Shown here: positions 33,502 through 42,674 of the stretch, in pieces
Numbering within the stretch: position 1 is the stretch's first letter
Layout: each line of letters begins with the position of its first letter
Origin: Mesostigma viride
Taxonomy: Eukaryota > Streptophyta > Mesostigmatophyceae > Mesostigmatales > Mesostigmataceae
Assembly (NCBI GenBank): GCA_009746045.1
Contig: RPFO01000256.1
Coordinates: 1,741,829 to 1,805,828, forward strand
Length of the DNA: 64,000 bases
Direction of reading: 5' to 3'
Translations under genes and position numbers: made by a program
Notes under the pieces: generated by a model
Database searches by the model: none
What the model was told of the DNA's origin: nothing
What the model saw: only the letters and a program-made list of their open reading frames with translations

Positions 33502-35173
33502 TCAACTATATTAAAAACCATCGGGCATCCTGTGGCGGATCTCCGTACTTTTCCGGTCTTTTTCAGGGGTCCTCGTGGTCGACGCCTGTCCTTAGCGCCG
33601 TTTCCCGTTGGGCGCAAGTCGACGGAATTTGGAGCTCGTACAGACTTCGGTGCGTGGTTGGACCGAAGACGCTGTATCTCGGGCATCGGACGGAGTGCTT
33701 TGGTGCAGTGGGATACGATTGGCGTTGACTCGCTGGCGTCTTTAATTGCTTTAAAGTCGTCTCGCGACATTTTGACGTTAGCGACTTGATCCAGTTCGAC
33801 TGGCGAGTAGTTGGTCGAACTTTCGCGACTAGCCACCTGTCGGCTCACCGAAACTGGGTCGCCTACTAGAGTGACGGTCAGCTTGACGGCTTTCGCCTTT
33901 TTGCCGTTGCTCTCGCCGTGCTCGACTTATATAGTAGTGCACTCTGTCTCGACCCAATTTCGGTCAGCCAACCTACGACGACGACGACGGCGGGGAGCGG
34001 GCATCCTGTGGCGGATCTTCGTACCTTTCCGGTCTTTTTCAGGGGTCCTCGTGGTCGACGCCTGTCCTTCGCGCCACGCCTTTTCGCAGGGGGGCGGGGC
34101 CGGGCGCATCATGGCCGGCTGAGGGGGGAGGGCGGGGGGGAGGGGGGGGGGGAAACCTCTGGGTGGGTGGGTGGGCGGGGGGGGCGGGGGATCCCGCAGA
34201 CTCTGGCGTCTCGCTGAGAAGGGCGGGGGGCCTTGCGACCTCGCCGTCTCAGTCACGGCTCAGGCGGGGAGGCATCCTGTGGCGGATCTTCGTACTTTTC
34301 CCGGGCCGGTCGGCGGGGGGGCGCATCATGGCTGAGGGGGAGGGGGGCAGGGGGGGGGGCGGGAAACTCCGGGTGGGTGGAGGGGCGCGGGGGCCGGGGG
34401 AGCGGGGAGATCCCGCAGACTCTGGCGTCTCGCTGAGGAGGGCGGGGGGCCTTGCGACCTCACCTGGGGCGGGGCGCCGTCTCACTGTGACCTCGCCGTC
34501 TCACTCAGGCGGGGTACATCTTCGTATTTTTCCCGGGCCGGTCGGCGCGGGGGCGTATCATGGCTGAGGGGGGGGGACGACATTTTGACATTAGCGAGTC
34601 GATCGAGCTTGACTGGCGGGTAGTTGGTCGATCTTTTGCGACTTGCCACCTGTCGGATCACTGGAATCGGGTCGCCTTCTATAGTGACGGTAGGATAATT
34701 TGACGGATTTCGTATTTTCGGGGGGGGAGAGGGGGGGAGGAACTCCGGGTGGGTGGGGGGGTGCGGGGGTGGGGGTGCGGGGGACGGATCCGCCAGTGCA
34801 TCGTGGCCGGCCCTCGCTGAGGGGGGGGGGAGAGGGGGGGGGGGAGCTCCGGGTGGGTGGGGCGGTGGGGGGGTGGGGGGGTGGGGGGTGGGGGGTGACG
34901 GATCCGCCGGTGCATCAATATGGGGTGGGGGGGACCGACCTCCGGGTGGGTGGGGGGGCGCGGGGGGCGGGGGATTCCGCTGTTATCCGCGTACTATGAC
35001 GTCTCGCTGAGGGGGGAGGGGGGTTGCGACCTCGCCTAGGGCGGGGCGTCTTACTAAGCGGCAACGAATGGCCCTCCGGGTAGGTGGGAACTGGGAATGA
35101 GGGCGGACCGACTGCGGTGTTTCAGGCCCGCACAGCGTGTCGTTATTTGTCTCCCGACTTTTTCCTTTTTTCA
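33502..35173. repeat. 2.19-kb tandem unit, second copy (incomplete)
   Basis: It is nearly identical to 31315-32961, with small differences in G-run length and a short extra segment near 33993-34015 (GGGAGCGGGCATCCTGTGGC). Homology ends at TTTTTTCAGCCC (about 35173). The similarity implies a recent tandem duplication, or an assembly repeat. Confidence 0.85.
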
Positions 35174-35279
35174 GCCCCCTTCATAAGCTTCCGTCAGTTG
35201 ACTGAAATCGAGTTGCCATGTGTCGGCGGACGGATCGAAACGCGACTACTAGAGTCACGGTCGGCTTTGCGCCTTCTTT

Positions 35280-35310
35280 TGGGGGGGGATGCGAAGCATC
35301 CCCCCCCCCC
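35280..35310. repeat. Perfect G/C hairpin at the end of the tandem unit
   Basis: A run of G followed by ATGC-GAA-GCAT and a run of C forms a 12-bp or longer stem with a 3-nt loop, right after a short partial copy (35174-35279) of the tandem-unit sequence. Confidence 0.75.
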
Positions 35311-35639
35311 CTTAAGCTTGTTAATTAACAATGGATGCCCAAGTATGACACCATATCAGGAAAGGAGCCGGTTGCTCACAACATAATATCCTCATGACAT
35401 GTATGTGCATTTAAGTTAGGCAGCTGAACTCTGCTGAAGTCTGAAGATTCCATTGTTCACACGCGGACTCGTTTTCCATTCACGCATCATTCAGGCGACT
35501 CGACGGGCACCGTTTTCGATGCGCACCGCCCTCTCCGCCATTAATTAACACCGCTCCCCCCCCCGTTTCCCCCCGCCACGACACCGTCACTCCCAGCCAG
35601 TGACCTGGCCTGCCATCTCCCGCCTGCCATTGATGGCGC

Positions 35640-36500
35640 GACGCGGCGCGGCAAATAGCTATGTGGTCCTGATGTGGTAGGTGTATTCGCGGGAAAGCAG
35701 AAGTCGATTGCCCATTTGCCCTGTTGTTGATTGCCACGTCGCGCAGGTCATGTGCGATACAGCATTTTGTGCAGCAATGTGGGTGGCATGCCGCGAACTA
35801 CGAAGTGCAGCTCAGCTCGCAGCCCATGCCGGCGAGTCTTACGCAGGCGAGCCTTTCCGAGTTCAAGGCGGAATCAAATCCCCGGCTCGCTTAGGAGACT
35901 GCTCTTGCTGTCTAATTGCTTTCGGTGACGTGCTGAACGTGGCGTGCAATCTGGAACTGATCGCAGCGCTTTTGCACACATGTCTGGGCAGTACCTTTGC
36001 GCACATATCGGAGCACTGTGATAGCGGGTGTGACCTGTCCGCCGTTGATCTGATTCTGATCGAGAATAGACGGGTCCTTGCGCGTTCAAGGGTGCACGTT
36101 GTGGATGGAGTTCTCACGGAAGTTATAACGAGGTACTTTGCCGGGCTGGAGCTCTTTAACGGGTAGTTTTTGTTTCATGAAGATATGGCCTGTATATGCA
36201 GCTGCTGTGTAGATAGGTTTTGCATCGGCAGCCCTAATCTGCAAACAAATAGCACGCCTGCAGGTTTCTTGCCTAGGATGGCACGTGGAAGTTCTTTTCT
36301 GTCTCGTCTGGCGTCCCATAATTCATTATGCATGATAAGCATGCGGTTAGTACCCGCACCAGTCTGTCTCTGCCCGGCGCGTTGAACGATGTGCCCGATG
36401 AACGTACTGTCGCAGACGTGGCACCGGATTCCCAAGGCGTCTTAGCACTGGGATCACCAAGCATCTCATGGATACCTGGCTCCGTCCAAGTCTCATTGCA
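35640..36500. repeat. Duplicated segment upstream of F-box/LRR gene 2 (inverted copy at 46.4-47.2 kb)
   Basis: On the minus strand, CATAATGAATTATGGGACGCC (36308-36328 region) matches CATAATGAATTATGGGATGCC at about 46508. TCTGCGACAGT and AGCTC/CTCGCAGCCC words lie in the same order. The frames ATVRSSGTSFNA...SCIMNYGTP (minus, 36273-36506) and ATVRASTASLSA...VCIMNYGMP (plus, 46420-46575) align, so a decayed or small gene may be duplicated with the F-box/LRR gene. An ORF of 161 codons on the plus strand (35681-36166) is not supported by the copy. Confidence 0.55.
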
Positions 36501-36796
36501 CACCACTATACACTGACAAAGTGGTTCTAGGCGAACATGGTAGATGTGAAATTAAGCTTGGTTTCCAGCTGTCCTCTTAGTATTTAGTAAGCTGTCGCAG
36601 TATTCCTCCTATCTTCGTTCAATGGTAAGCTTGTTGCTGATAAGATGCTGTTGTAGTCGTTTTCGATAAGCTGTCGAGCACTTTTCTTTATTAGTTTCAA
36701 AGACTAATTGGATCATTTACTCCAACAGGCTTCCCCGTGTTCATTCGCACCCTCTGCTCTTCACATAAGGGCATCATGGATGCTTTACTTCTCTCC

Positions 36797-36816
36797 CCCC
36801 CCCCCCCCCCCCCCCT
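36797..36816 (+). repeat. Poly-C run
   Basis: About 20 consecutive C residues occur within a gene-free stretch (36500-37092). Confidence 0.9.
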
Positions 36817-37092
36817 CAATAGAATAACCATTAGTAACAACAATTCTCTGCATTTGCTGCTGTGTCTTTGTGCCCTCCGTGAGCCCCCCCAGCGGCATAC
36901 TTGCCCAAGCGCAACAACACCTTTGGTCCAGTGACGCGTCAGGACATTGGCCCAAGCGCAGCGGGCGCTGATTCCAGCCCACTGCGTCGGCAGATGTGCT
37001 CGGCACTTTCTTTCCTGCCATGTGGGTTTAGCGTGTGAGCTGCATGCTTTCTTTCTTGCCAATGATGTGGGTGCAGCGGGTGAGCTGCATGA

Positions 37093-37356
37093 TTCCTAGA
37101 CTATAGTCTATAGAGGCTGTAGTCTACAGAGGCTATAGTCTGTAGAGGCTATAGTCTTCCTAGACTATAGTCTGTAGAGGCTATAGTCTATAGAGGCTGT
37201 AGTCTACAGAGGCTATAGTCTGTAGAGGCTATAGTCTTCCTAGACTATAGTCTGTAGAGGCTATAGTCTATAGAGGCTGTAGTCTACAGAGGCTATAGTC
37301 TGTAGAAGCTATAGTCTTCCTAGACTATAGTCTGTAGAGGCTATAGTCTATAGAGG
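37093..37356 (+). repeat. 80-bp higher-order tandem repeat built from a 16-bp unit
   Basis: The 16-bp unit CTATAGTCTGTAGAGG and close variants are arranged five to a block. The block boundary TTCCTAGA recurs at 37157, 37237 and 37317 (80-bp period) after a shorter first block at 37093. It lies about 220 bp before the F-box/LRR gene 2 start codon. The unit is rich in the palindrome GACTATAGTC. Confidence 0.9.
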
Positions 37357-37579
37357 CATACTGATGTTCGCCGGACATACGCGGAGCTTCCTTCCTGCCA
37401 TGCGGGTGTGATCTGTCTCCTGCATCAAATCATTGAATACAAGGGGAAACGAGGCGAAGAAGCTGGAGGCCGTGTCTTGGGTGCATAAGCAGCGGTACCA
37501 ACAACCTCCAGCTCCCATTCTCAAATCACTTGCTTGCACCCAGTAAGGGTGTGCATCAGGTGAATGGAGGCGTGACGCC

Positions 37580-39745
37580 ATGGCCGGCCATGCCTGCCTT
37601 CCTGCGAGCCTTGCTGACATTGTCTCCACACAGGGGGTGGGTGTTCTGGTGTTCACCCGCCTGCCGGTGCTGGACCGGGTGCGTATGCGAGGATTAAGCC
37701 GGGGGTTTCGCGCGGCAGTGGATGACTCGCTGACGCTGCTAACAGAGCAAACGCGGCTGTCAGGCAATGAGATGGCGGATGTCCAACACCAGCACAGCTG
37801 GCTCCAGGGCCTTCTGTGGCTTATCTCGCGCTGCCCCAACCTGCGCACGTTTGCCGCTGGCGGGCTGCCGCCGGTGAAGTTTGCGCCATCTGAATGCAAG
37901 GGGTGGGACGATTGCGGGTACATTGCCAGGCCCCGGGCACGCCGTGCTGTTGACGTGGATCGTGATGATGACGACGATGGTGATGGTGATGGTGATAAGG
38001 TTGGGGATGAGGGCAGGGAGGTGGAGGAGGTGGGTGGAGGTGGGGAGAAGGAGACCGGGCAGGGTGGCAGGGTGAGAATGAAGGCGGAGTGTGAGGAAGG
38101 GAACGAAGATGAGGAGGTGGGAAAGAAAGGGGTAGAGGAGGACGAGGAGGAGGGCGAGGAAGAGGAGGAAGCTTTTCCCCAGATAGCCCACATCTGGTGG
38201 ACCCCCGACGCGACACACCAAGTGCTTCAGCGCCTTGCGGACAAGTGTCTGAATCTTCGCCATCTGGACTTGGAGGGCTGCGCCGGTGCTGTGTCGGATG
38301 AAACGCTAATTGGATTGGTCCCCCGCGTGCCCTACCTGCAGCGGCTAAAGCTTTTAACAGGCACGAAGGTGACCGATGCCAGCATGCACGCGCTGGCTGG
38401 ACACTGCCCACAGCTGCGGCACTTGTCCTTGCGTAACCCTTGCACCACGAGAAAGTTCGAGATGATTGTCGTTCGTCGACAGTCCATCAGGGATGCTGGC
38501 GTCCGGGCCATTGCGGAGAGGTGCCTGAGGCTGCAAACCCTGTGCGTCCCTTTTTGCTTTGGAGTGACAAATGCTAGCATCGTGGCGGTCGTGGAAAACT
38601 GCCCGCTTCTGTCCACGCTGGACGTATCGTGCACGGGTGTCAGGTATGCTGGGCTGTACGCTGTCGTGCTTCACTGCCCGATGTTGCAGAGCCTGGTATG
38701 CAAGGGCGGTGATGTCGGCGACACCAGCGTGGGCGCATATGTGCACCCGCGGCTGCGAGAGTTACTTCCGCGGTGGCCGCTCTTTGCGGCGACGTCACGT
38801 GCGGCAGCAGCAACAATGACTCCTCCTGACCGCAGCTGCCGGTCGCAACTGCGGCACCTGGACTTGCAGGCATTCCGGGGACTCTCCAACACATCCCTGG
38901 GCGCCCTCTTGAGGCACTGCCCCTCCCTGGCGTCCCTGGTGGTTTCGGAGACTGGCATAACAAGTGCCAGCATCATCGCAGAATACTGCCCCCGGCTACG
39001 CCACCTGGACGTGTCCGACACTGGCGTTACCGATGATGGAATCAGCGCGGTGGCAGCCCGCTGCAACGGGCTGAGGGGCCTACGCCTTCGAGCTTGCAGG
39101 ATCAGCAATGCTGCCCTTTGTGATTTCGCCCGGCGCTGCCCCGGCCTGCACACACTGGATGTGGCGGGGTGTCGGACCGTGGGTAATGCCAGTGTAAAGT
39201 CGTTCAATCAGCTGCGCTGGGTGGACGTCGCAGGCTCAGGCGTCGGTGACAGAGGCTGCGCGTGGCTGCTGAAAAACTGCCGGCATCTGCGCCACCTAGC
39301 GATTGGGAACGGCGACGCATCAGCGGGAGCCCCTGCCCTCACCGACGCTGCTGTTGCAGTTTACCCGGTGGCGGCGGGTAGTAGTCAAGGCCCAGGTGTC
39401 CTTCGTTGCGGTGCTGTCTGCCAGGGGTTAGACTACCTGGAAATCGTGAAATGCGCACAGATCACGGATGCAGGAGTTGGGGCACTTCTGGCGCGCTGCC
39501 CTCGCCTGCGAACGTTGATCCTGGTTGGTTGTGCCGGCGTGACGGATGCCTGCATGGCCGCGGTGGCAGCGTGCTGCCCGCGGCTGCGTCAAATGGACCT
39601 GAAGGGTTGCAACCGCGTCACGGATGCTGGGTTAAAAGCGGTGGCTGAAGGTTGTCTGCAGCTACATTTTTGTTGCGAGCCTGGTGAGACATTCTTCTGG
39701 GGCTCATGCGGGAAGGCGCGTGCGGGGAATCAGTCTGTGTCGTGA
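37580..39745 (+). CDS. F-box-like/LRR protein of the AMN1 type (family member 2)
   Basis: A single exon encodes 721 residues. The N-terminus MAGHACLPASLADIVSTQGV is followed by the family's LPVLDRVRMRGLSRGFRAAV and DDSLTLL. A Asp/Glu/Gly-rich acidic linker lies at about residues 125-205. Cysteine-containing LRRs follow (LRHLDLEGCAGAVSDETLIG, VTDASMHALAGHCPQLRHLS, GITSASIIAEYCPRLRHLDV). The C-terminus differs from members 1 and 3: after DAGLKAVAEGCLQLH the LRR pattern is lost and an unrelated 25-residue end follows, so the last repeat seems to have been lost by a frame change. Function as an SCF substrate receptor is inferred from the family. Confidence 0.88.
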   Translation: MAGHACLPASLADIVSTQGVGVLVFTRLPVLDRVRMRGLSRGFRAAVDDSLTLLTEQTRLSGNEMADVQHQHSWLQGLLWLISRCPNLRTFAAGGLPPVKFAPSECKGWDDCGYIARPRARRAVDVDRDDDDDGDGDGDKVGDEGREVEEVGGGGEKETGQGGRVRMKAECEEGNEDEEVGKKGVEEDEEEGEEEEEAFPQIAHIWWTPDATHQVLQRLADKCLNLRHLDLEGCAGAVSDETLIGLVPRVPYLQRLKLLTGTKVTDASMHALAGHCPQLRHLSLRNPCTTRKFEMIVVRRQSIRDAGVRAIAERCLRLQTLCVPFCFGVTNASIVAVVENCPLLSTLDVSCTGVRYAGLYAVVLHCPMLQSLVCKGGDVGDTSVGAYVHPRLRELLPRWPLFAATSRAAAATMTPPDRSCRSQLRHLDLQAFRGLSNTSLGALLRHCPSLASLVVSETGITSASIIAEYCPRLRHLDVSDTGVTDDGISAVAARCNGLRGLRLRACRISNAALCDFARRCPGLHTLDVAGCRTVGNASVKSFNQLRWVDVAGSGVGDRGCAWLLKNCRHLRHLAIGNGDASAGAPALTDAAVAVYPVAAGSSQGPGVLRCGAVCQGLDYLEIVKCAQITDAGVGALLARCPRLRTLILVGCAGVTDACMAAVAACCPRLRQMDLKGCNRVTDAGLKAVAEGCLQLHFCCEPGETFFWGSCGKARAGNQSVS

Positions 39746-39858
39746 CCTGTGCTGGCAGTTGGGGTCCCTTGAAACTCCAGCCCTGGGTGTGGACAGGTGA
39801 TGGGTGCTAGCTTGGTGGCGGCAGCTGGAGCATCTGTACATGTTGTTTATTCAAGGCA

Positions 39859-40030
39859 GGTAGCAGTAGATATCCACATGGTGGCCATTGAAGCCAGGTA
39901 GCAGTATATATATTTTTGGTGGCGATTTAAGCCAGGTAGCAGTGGATATCCTCCTGGTGGCCATTGAAGCCAGGTAGCAGTAGACATCCTCATGGTGGCC
40001 ATTGAAGCCAGGTAGCAGTATCCTTATGTT
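39859..40030 (+). repeat. 38-bp tandem repeat downstream of F-box/LRR gene 2
   Basis: GGTAGCAGTA recurs at 39859, 39897, 39935, 39973 and 40011, with GGTGGCCATTGAAGCCA between. It may lie in the 3' UTR. Confidence 0.85.
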
Positions 40031-40317
40031 GGCTATTCCTTGTCCTGGTGCATGCACAGGGAATGCATGTGGAATTTCATTTTGACTGTTGTGCAGGCCA
40101 ATGAGTACCCCGGTTGGGATCGAAGGCGCTAACATCATGCTAGCATGGCTGCAAATGTACGCAGTGCAAGCAAAAGTCCCGCCGTATTAGTACACTATAT
40201 TAGGCGGCCGGATAGACATTCTAATTTAGTAGTGGCATGCCGGGGCCCTGCTAGTATACTCCCATTGATCAACATCATCATTTTACTAAATCTGATTATC
40301 ACGATCGACGATGCACG

Positions 40318-40426
40318 TACAGCTGCGTCACGTGGGTATAAATTCTCCATCCGCAAGTGGGATGAATGGTGATGTAGTGTTACTCTAGAGTAACAAGTGT
40401 GGCAAGAATGCGCAGCATCACCTATA
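40318..40426 (-). mobile_element. Diverged LINE-1-like 3' end
   Basis: GCACGTACAGCTGCGTCACGTG followed by GTATAAATTCTCC and GTGGGATGAATGGTGATG resembles the LINE-1 hairpin and adjoining 3' UTR (GCATAAGTCCTCAG, GGGATGGAATGG) of copies A and E. It is older than the others. Confidence 0.45.
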
Positions 40427-40435
40427 TAAAGTCGA

Positions 40436-41669
40436 GTGTCCGCCGCTTCGGCGCCGGCCAGCGGGATTTTTGCATCTTGGAAATCTTCTACGCTCACGAA
40501 GGAACAATGTGACGATGTTATCAAGTTCCTGGCCCGCCATGACGAACTTTTCCTGCCTACCCCTGGCGACAAGGTCACCAAGCCCGCCTGGGAATGGCTG
40601 CTTCAAGAACCGGAGGCGTACTTGAAGGCAGCCATCATGTGCAGCTACCTGCGCTGCGACGCACAGGACATCACCCAGATTGGCTACGCTGGCCTCAGGA
40701 GCCTCCTGCATGGGCGCAGACGGGCAGCCACAGCAGCTGCAGCATCCCCGCAGAGCAGCACCTCCCCCAGCACGGACTCCATCCGAGCTGCAGTGGCGGA
40801 GCAGCTGGCGCCGATGGCTGAGCAGCTCGCCGCCCTGAACGCGCCTGACGGCCCACTCAACACTCTCTCGGCCAAGGTCAACAACATTGAAGCCAGAGTC
40901 CAGCCTCAGTTTACTGCTACGCAAGAGCACATTGCCACCAAAGTTTCCGAGGCCACAGCCACTGTGACCACCCGCCTTAACCAGGTGGAAGGCCGAGTCG
41001 GCCAAGGCACCGTGAAACTTGAGGCAGTAGCTACCAAGGTAGACGCCCTGGCCACGCAGGTCCCCGAGATCGCCCAGCGAACGGCCACCATCGCCGCCCA
41101 ACCTGCTGGTAGGGCTAGCGATGACCCCTCGACTCGCGCCTCCTGGGCGGACCTGCTCAAGAGCCAGGCCGTCCTCTACCACGACCGCCATCACCACCAA
41201 GCTCCAGGAGCTGGAAGACACACGCCGCGAGGCCGCTGACCGCGACCGTCGCCGCTGCCGGGTCATCCTCAGGCACTTCGACATGCCGCCGGAGGAGACC
41301 CCAGACTCTCTTCTCGACGAGCTGAAGAAACAGCTCTTGGCGTGCATGCAGCTGCCAGGTGCGGCACTGCAGGCCGGGCGCCTACCGCCTGCCCCATCCA
41401 CGGGCCAAGGCTGGGCCCCCTCCAGTGGTCCTCACCTTCAGCGACATCACAGCCCGAGTTCGGTTCCTCTCTCGCCGCAAGAAGCTGGTGGACACCTCCT
41501 GGTTGCTTGACGACGGCCTGACGCCAGCCCAGCAGCAGCAACGCCGCGATCAGTGGCCCAACTACGTCCGCCACAAGACCACCCCGAGAAGCCCCAAGTG
41601 TACTGGCGGGGCGGGGACCTCTATGTCAACAAGAAACTGTGGAAGCCCCCCCGGGCTTCCCCGGGATAG
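40436..41669 (+). pseudogene. LINE ORF1-like protein (coiled coil plus RRM-like region), frameshifted
   Basis: The first frame (to 41239) has a helical N-terminal domain (LTKEQCDDVIKFLARHDELF, AYLKAAIMCSYLRCDAQDIT), an Ala/Ser linker and a long coiled coil (LNTLSAKVNNIEARV, LNQVEGRVGQGTVKLEAVAT). The second frame has KLQELEDTRREAADRDRRRC followed by RVILRHFDMPPEETPDSLLD. The third has VVLTFSDITARVRFLSRRKK, and the frame then changes again to YWRGGDLYVNKKLWKPPRAS before a TAG at 41667-41669. The layout matches L1-type ORF1 RNA-binding proteins, and about three frameshifts make it inactive. A 327-codon ORF on the opposite strand is a shadow. Confidence 0.75.
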
Positions 41670-42125
41670 AGCACTCCAGCTAGTTGTCTAGATGGGGGCA
41701 ATCGATGATGGGATAGCTTAGGCATTACAGCACTTGAAACAATATTAGCGCACAGCGTTATAGTACCTTCACTGATTAGCTCTGGCACCTTGTGGCCATC
41801 AGCTTGCGCCTTAATTAGCCGACGTCTTGAGCCCACCTCACATTTGTAGCATAAGCTATGCGTCAGCCTACCTATGGTATTGCACTGGTTGTATTGCACC
41901 AACAGTGTTGCGCCCCGGCATGATGCACCATGCCGTGGAGAGAGCGCTCTGTGGCCTGCCCACCTGCGGCAGTGAGAGAAGCTAGGGCGCCCTCCCTCCT
42001 TCTCGCTGTGTATATAGAGTTGAAGGTTCCTTTACTCTGTATTGGCACCCACGTGACGCAGTCACGTGCTTATTAATTAATTAATTAATTAATTAATTAA
42101 TTAATTAATTAATTAATTAATTAAT
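40439..42125 (+). mobile_element. ORF1-only LINE-like element with a LINE-1 3' hairpin
   Basis: The 1687-bp insertion lies between 12-bp duplications TAAAGTCGAGTG at 40427-40438 and 42126-42137. It contains one gene (next entry), a 3' UTR of about 380 bp, the hairpin CACGTGACGCAGTCACGTG (42050-42068) and a (TTAA)n tail of about 55 bp. No reverse transcriptase or endonuclease is present. The 5' end starts inside the ORF, so the copy is 5'-truncated, and absence of ORF2 must be a property of its source. The 3' UTR shares only the hairpin and tail with LINE-1. Confidence 0.85.
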
Positions 42126-42128
42126 TAA
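42066..42128 (+). repeat. (TTAA)n tail of the ORF1-only element
   Basis: About 14 TTAA units directly follow the hairpin, the longest such tail in the window. Confidence 0.9.
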
Positions 42129-42329
42129 AGTCGAGTGACAGGGTTAATGGCGGACCCCAATCAACTAAGGCTCACACCGCTTTGTTTTCCATGCAGATGT
42201 TCAATCATCACACGCGTCTAGTCTCCACACACTAGCTTGGTAGTTGGTGGTGATGGCGGATTGCTGGCCATACAAAATCATAACCTGATGCCAGCGTTCT
42301 TTGGGAGTCATATGCCCCCGGATGCATGG

Positions 42330-42400
42330 GTGGTAAGTCTATTCATTTATTCATTCCTAGTCACGCGCCTCCGTTGGGAGAGTCACGGGGTACGAACTTT
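42330..42400 (-). mobile_element. Retroelement 3' end with CAAC-loop stem-loop
   Basis: CCTCCGTTGGGAG flanked by TCACG words (42360-42386) next to an ATTCATTTATTCATTC tail has the layout of the LINE-2/LINE-3 3' ends in minus orientation. No target duplication was found. Confidence 0.5.
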
Positions 42401-42674
42401 TGAGTAGGCACCTTTCATCCCTGCTTGATGCACAGCAAGATGGGGGCATGGGCCCCACCCCTTCTCTCGTTGCCTTGAAAGGCAGGCCACAGTTTCAATT
42501 AAATCTCATTACAATAGAATCATTTGAAAGATTTATCAACTAGAAGGGTGCTGGCCACCTGCCCGATGCCAGCCCTGCATGAGAATTTCCCCCTATTGCA
42601 CGAGACGCAAGTTTCAAATTGAGCTATGATTACCAACCCACGGGCAGCCAGGGGATGAGACCGTACTCGGCCAT

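Noticed and set aside
31831-35010. Gly- and Pro-rich frames in the G-rich tandem unit
   Set aside because: They follow long homopolymer G-runs and change frame between nearly identical copies.
37348-38411. Minus-strand Ser/Pro-rich frames
   Set aside because: They are shadows of the acidic linker of F-box/LRR gene 2.
40418-41401. 327-codon minus-strand frame
   Set aside because: It is antisense to the ORF1-like coding region, has no recognised domain, and the plus strand matches a known family layout.
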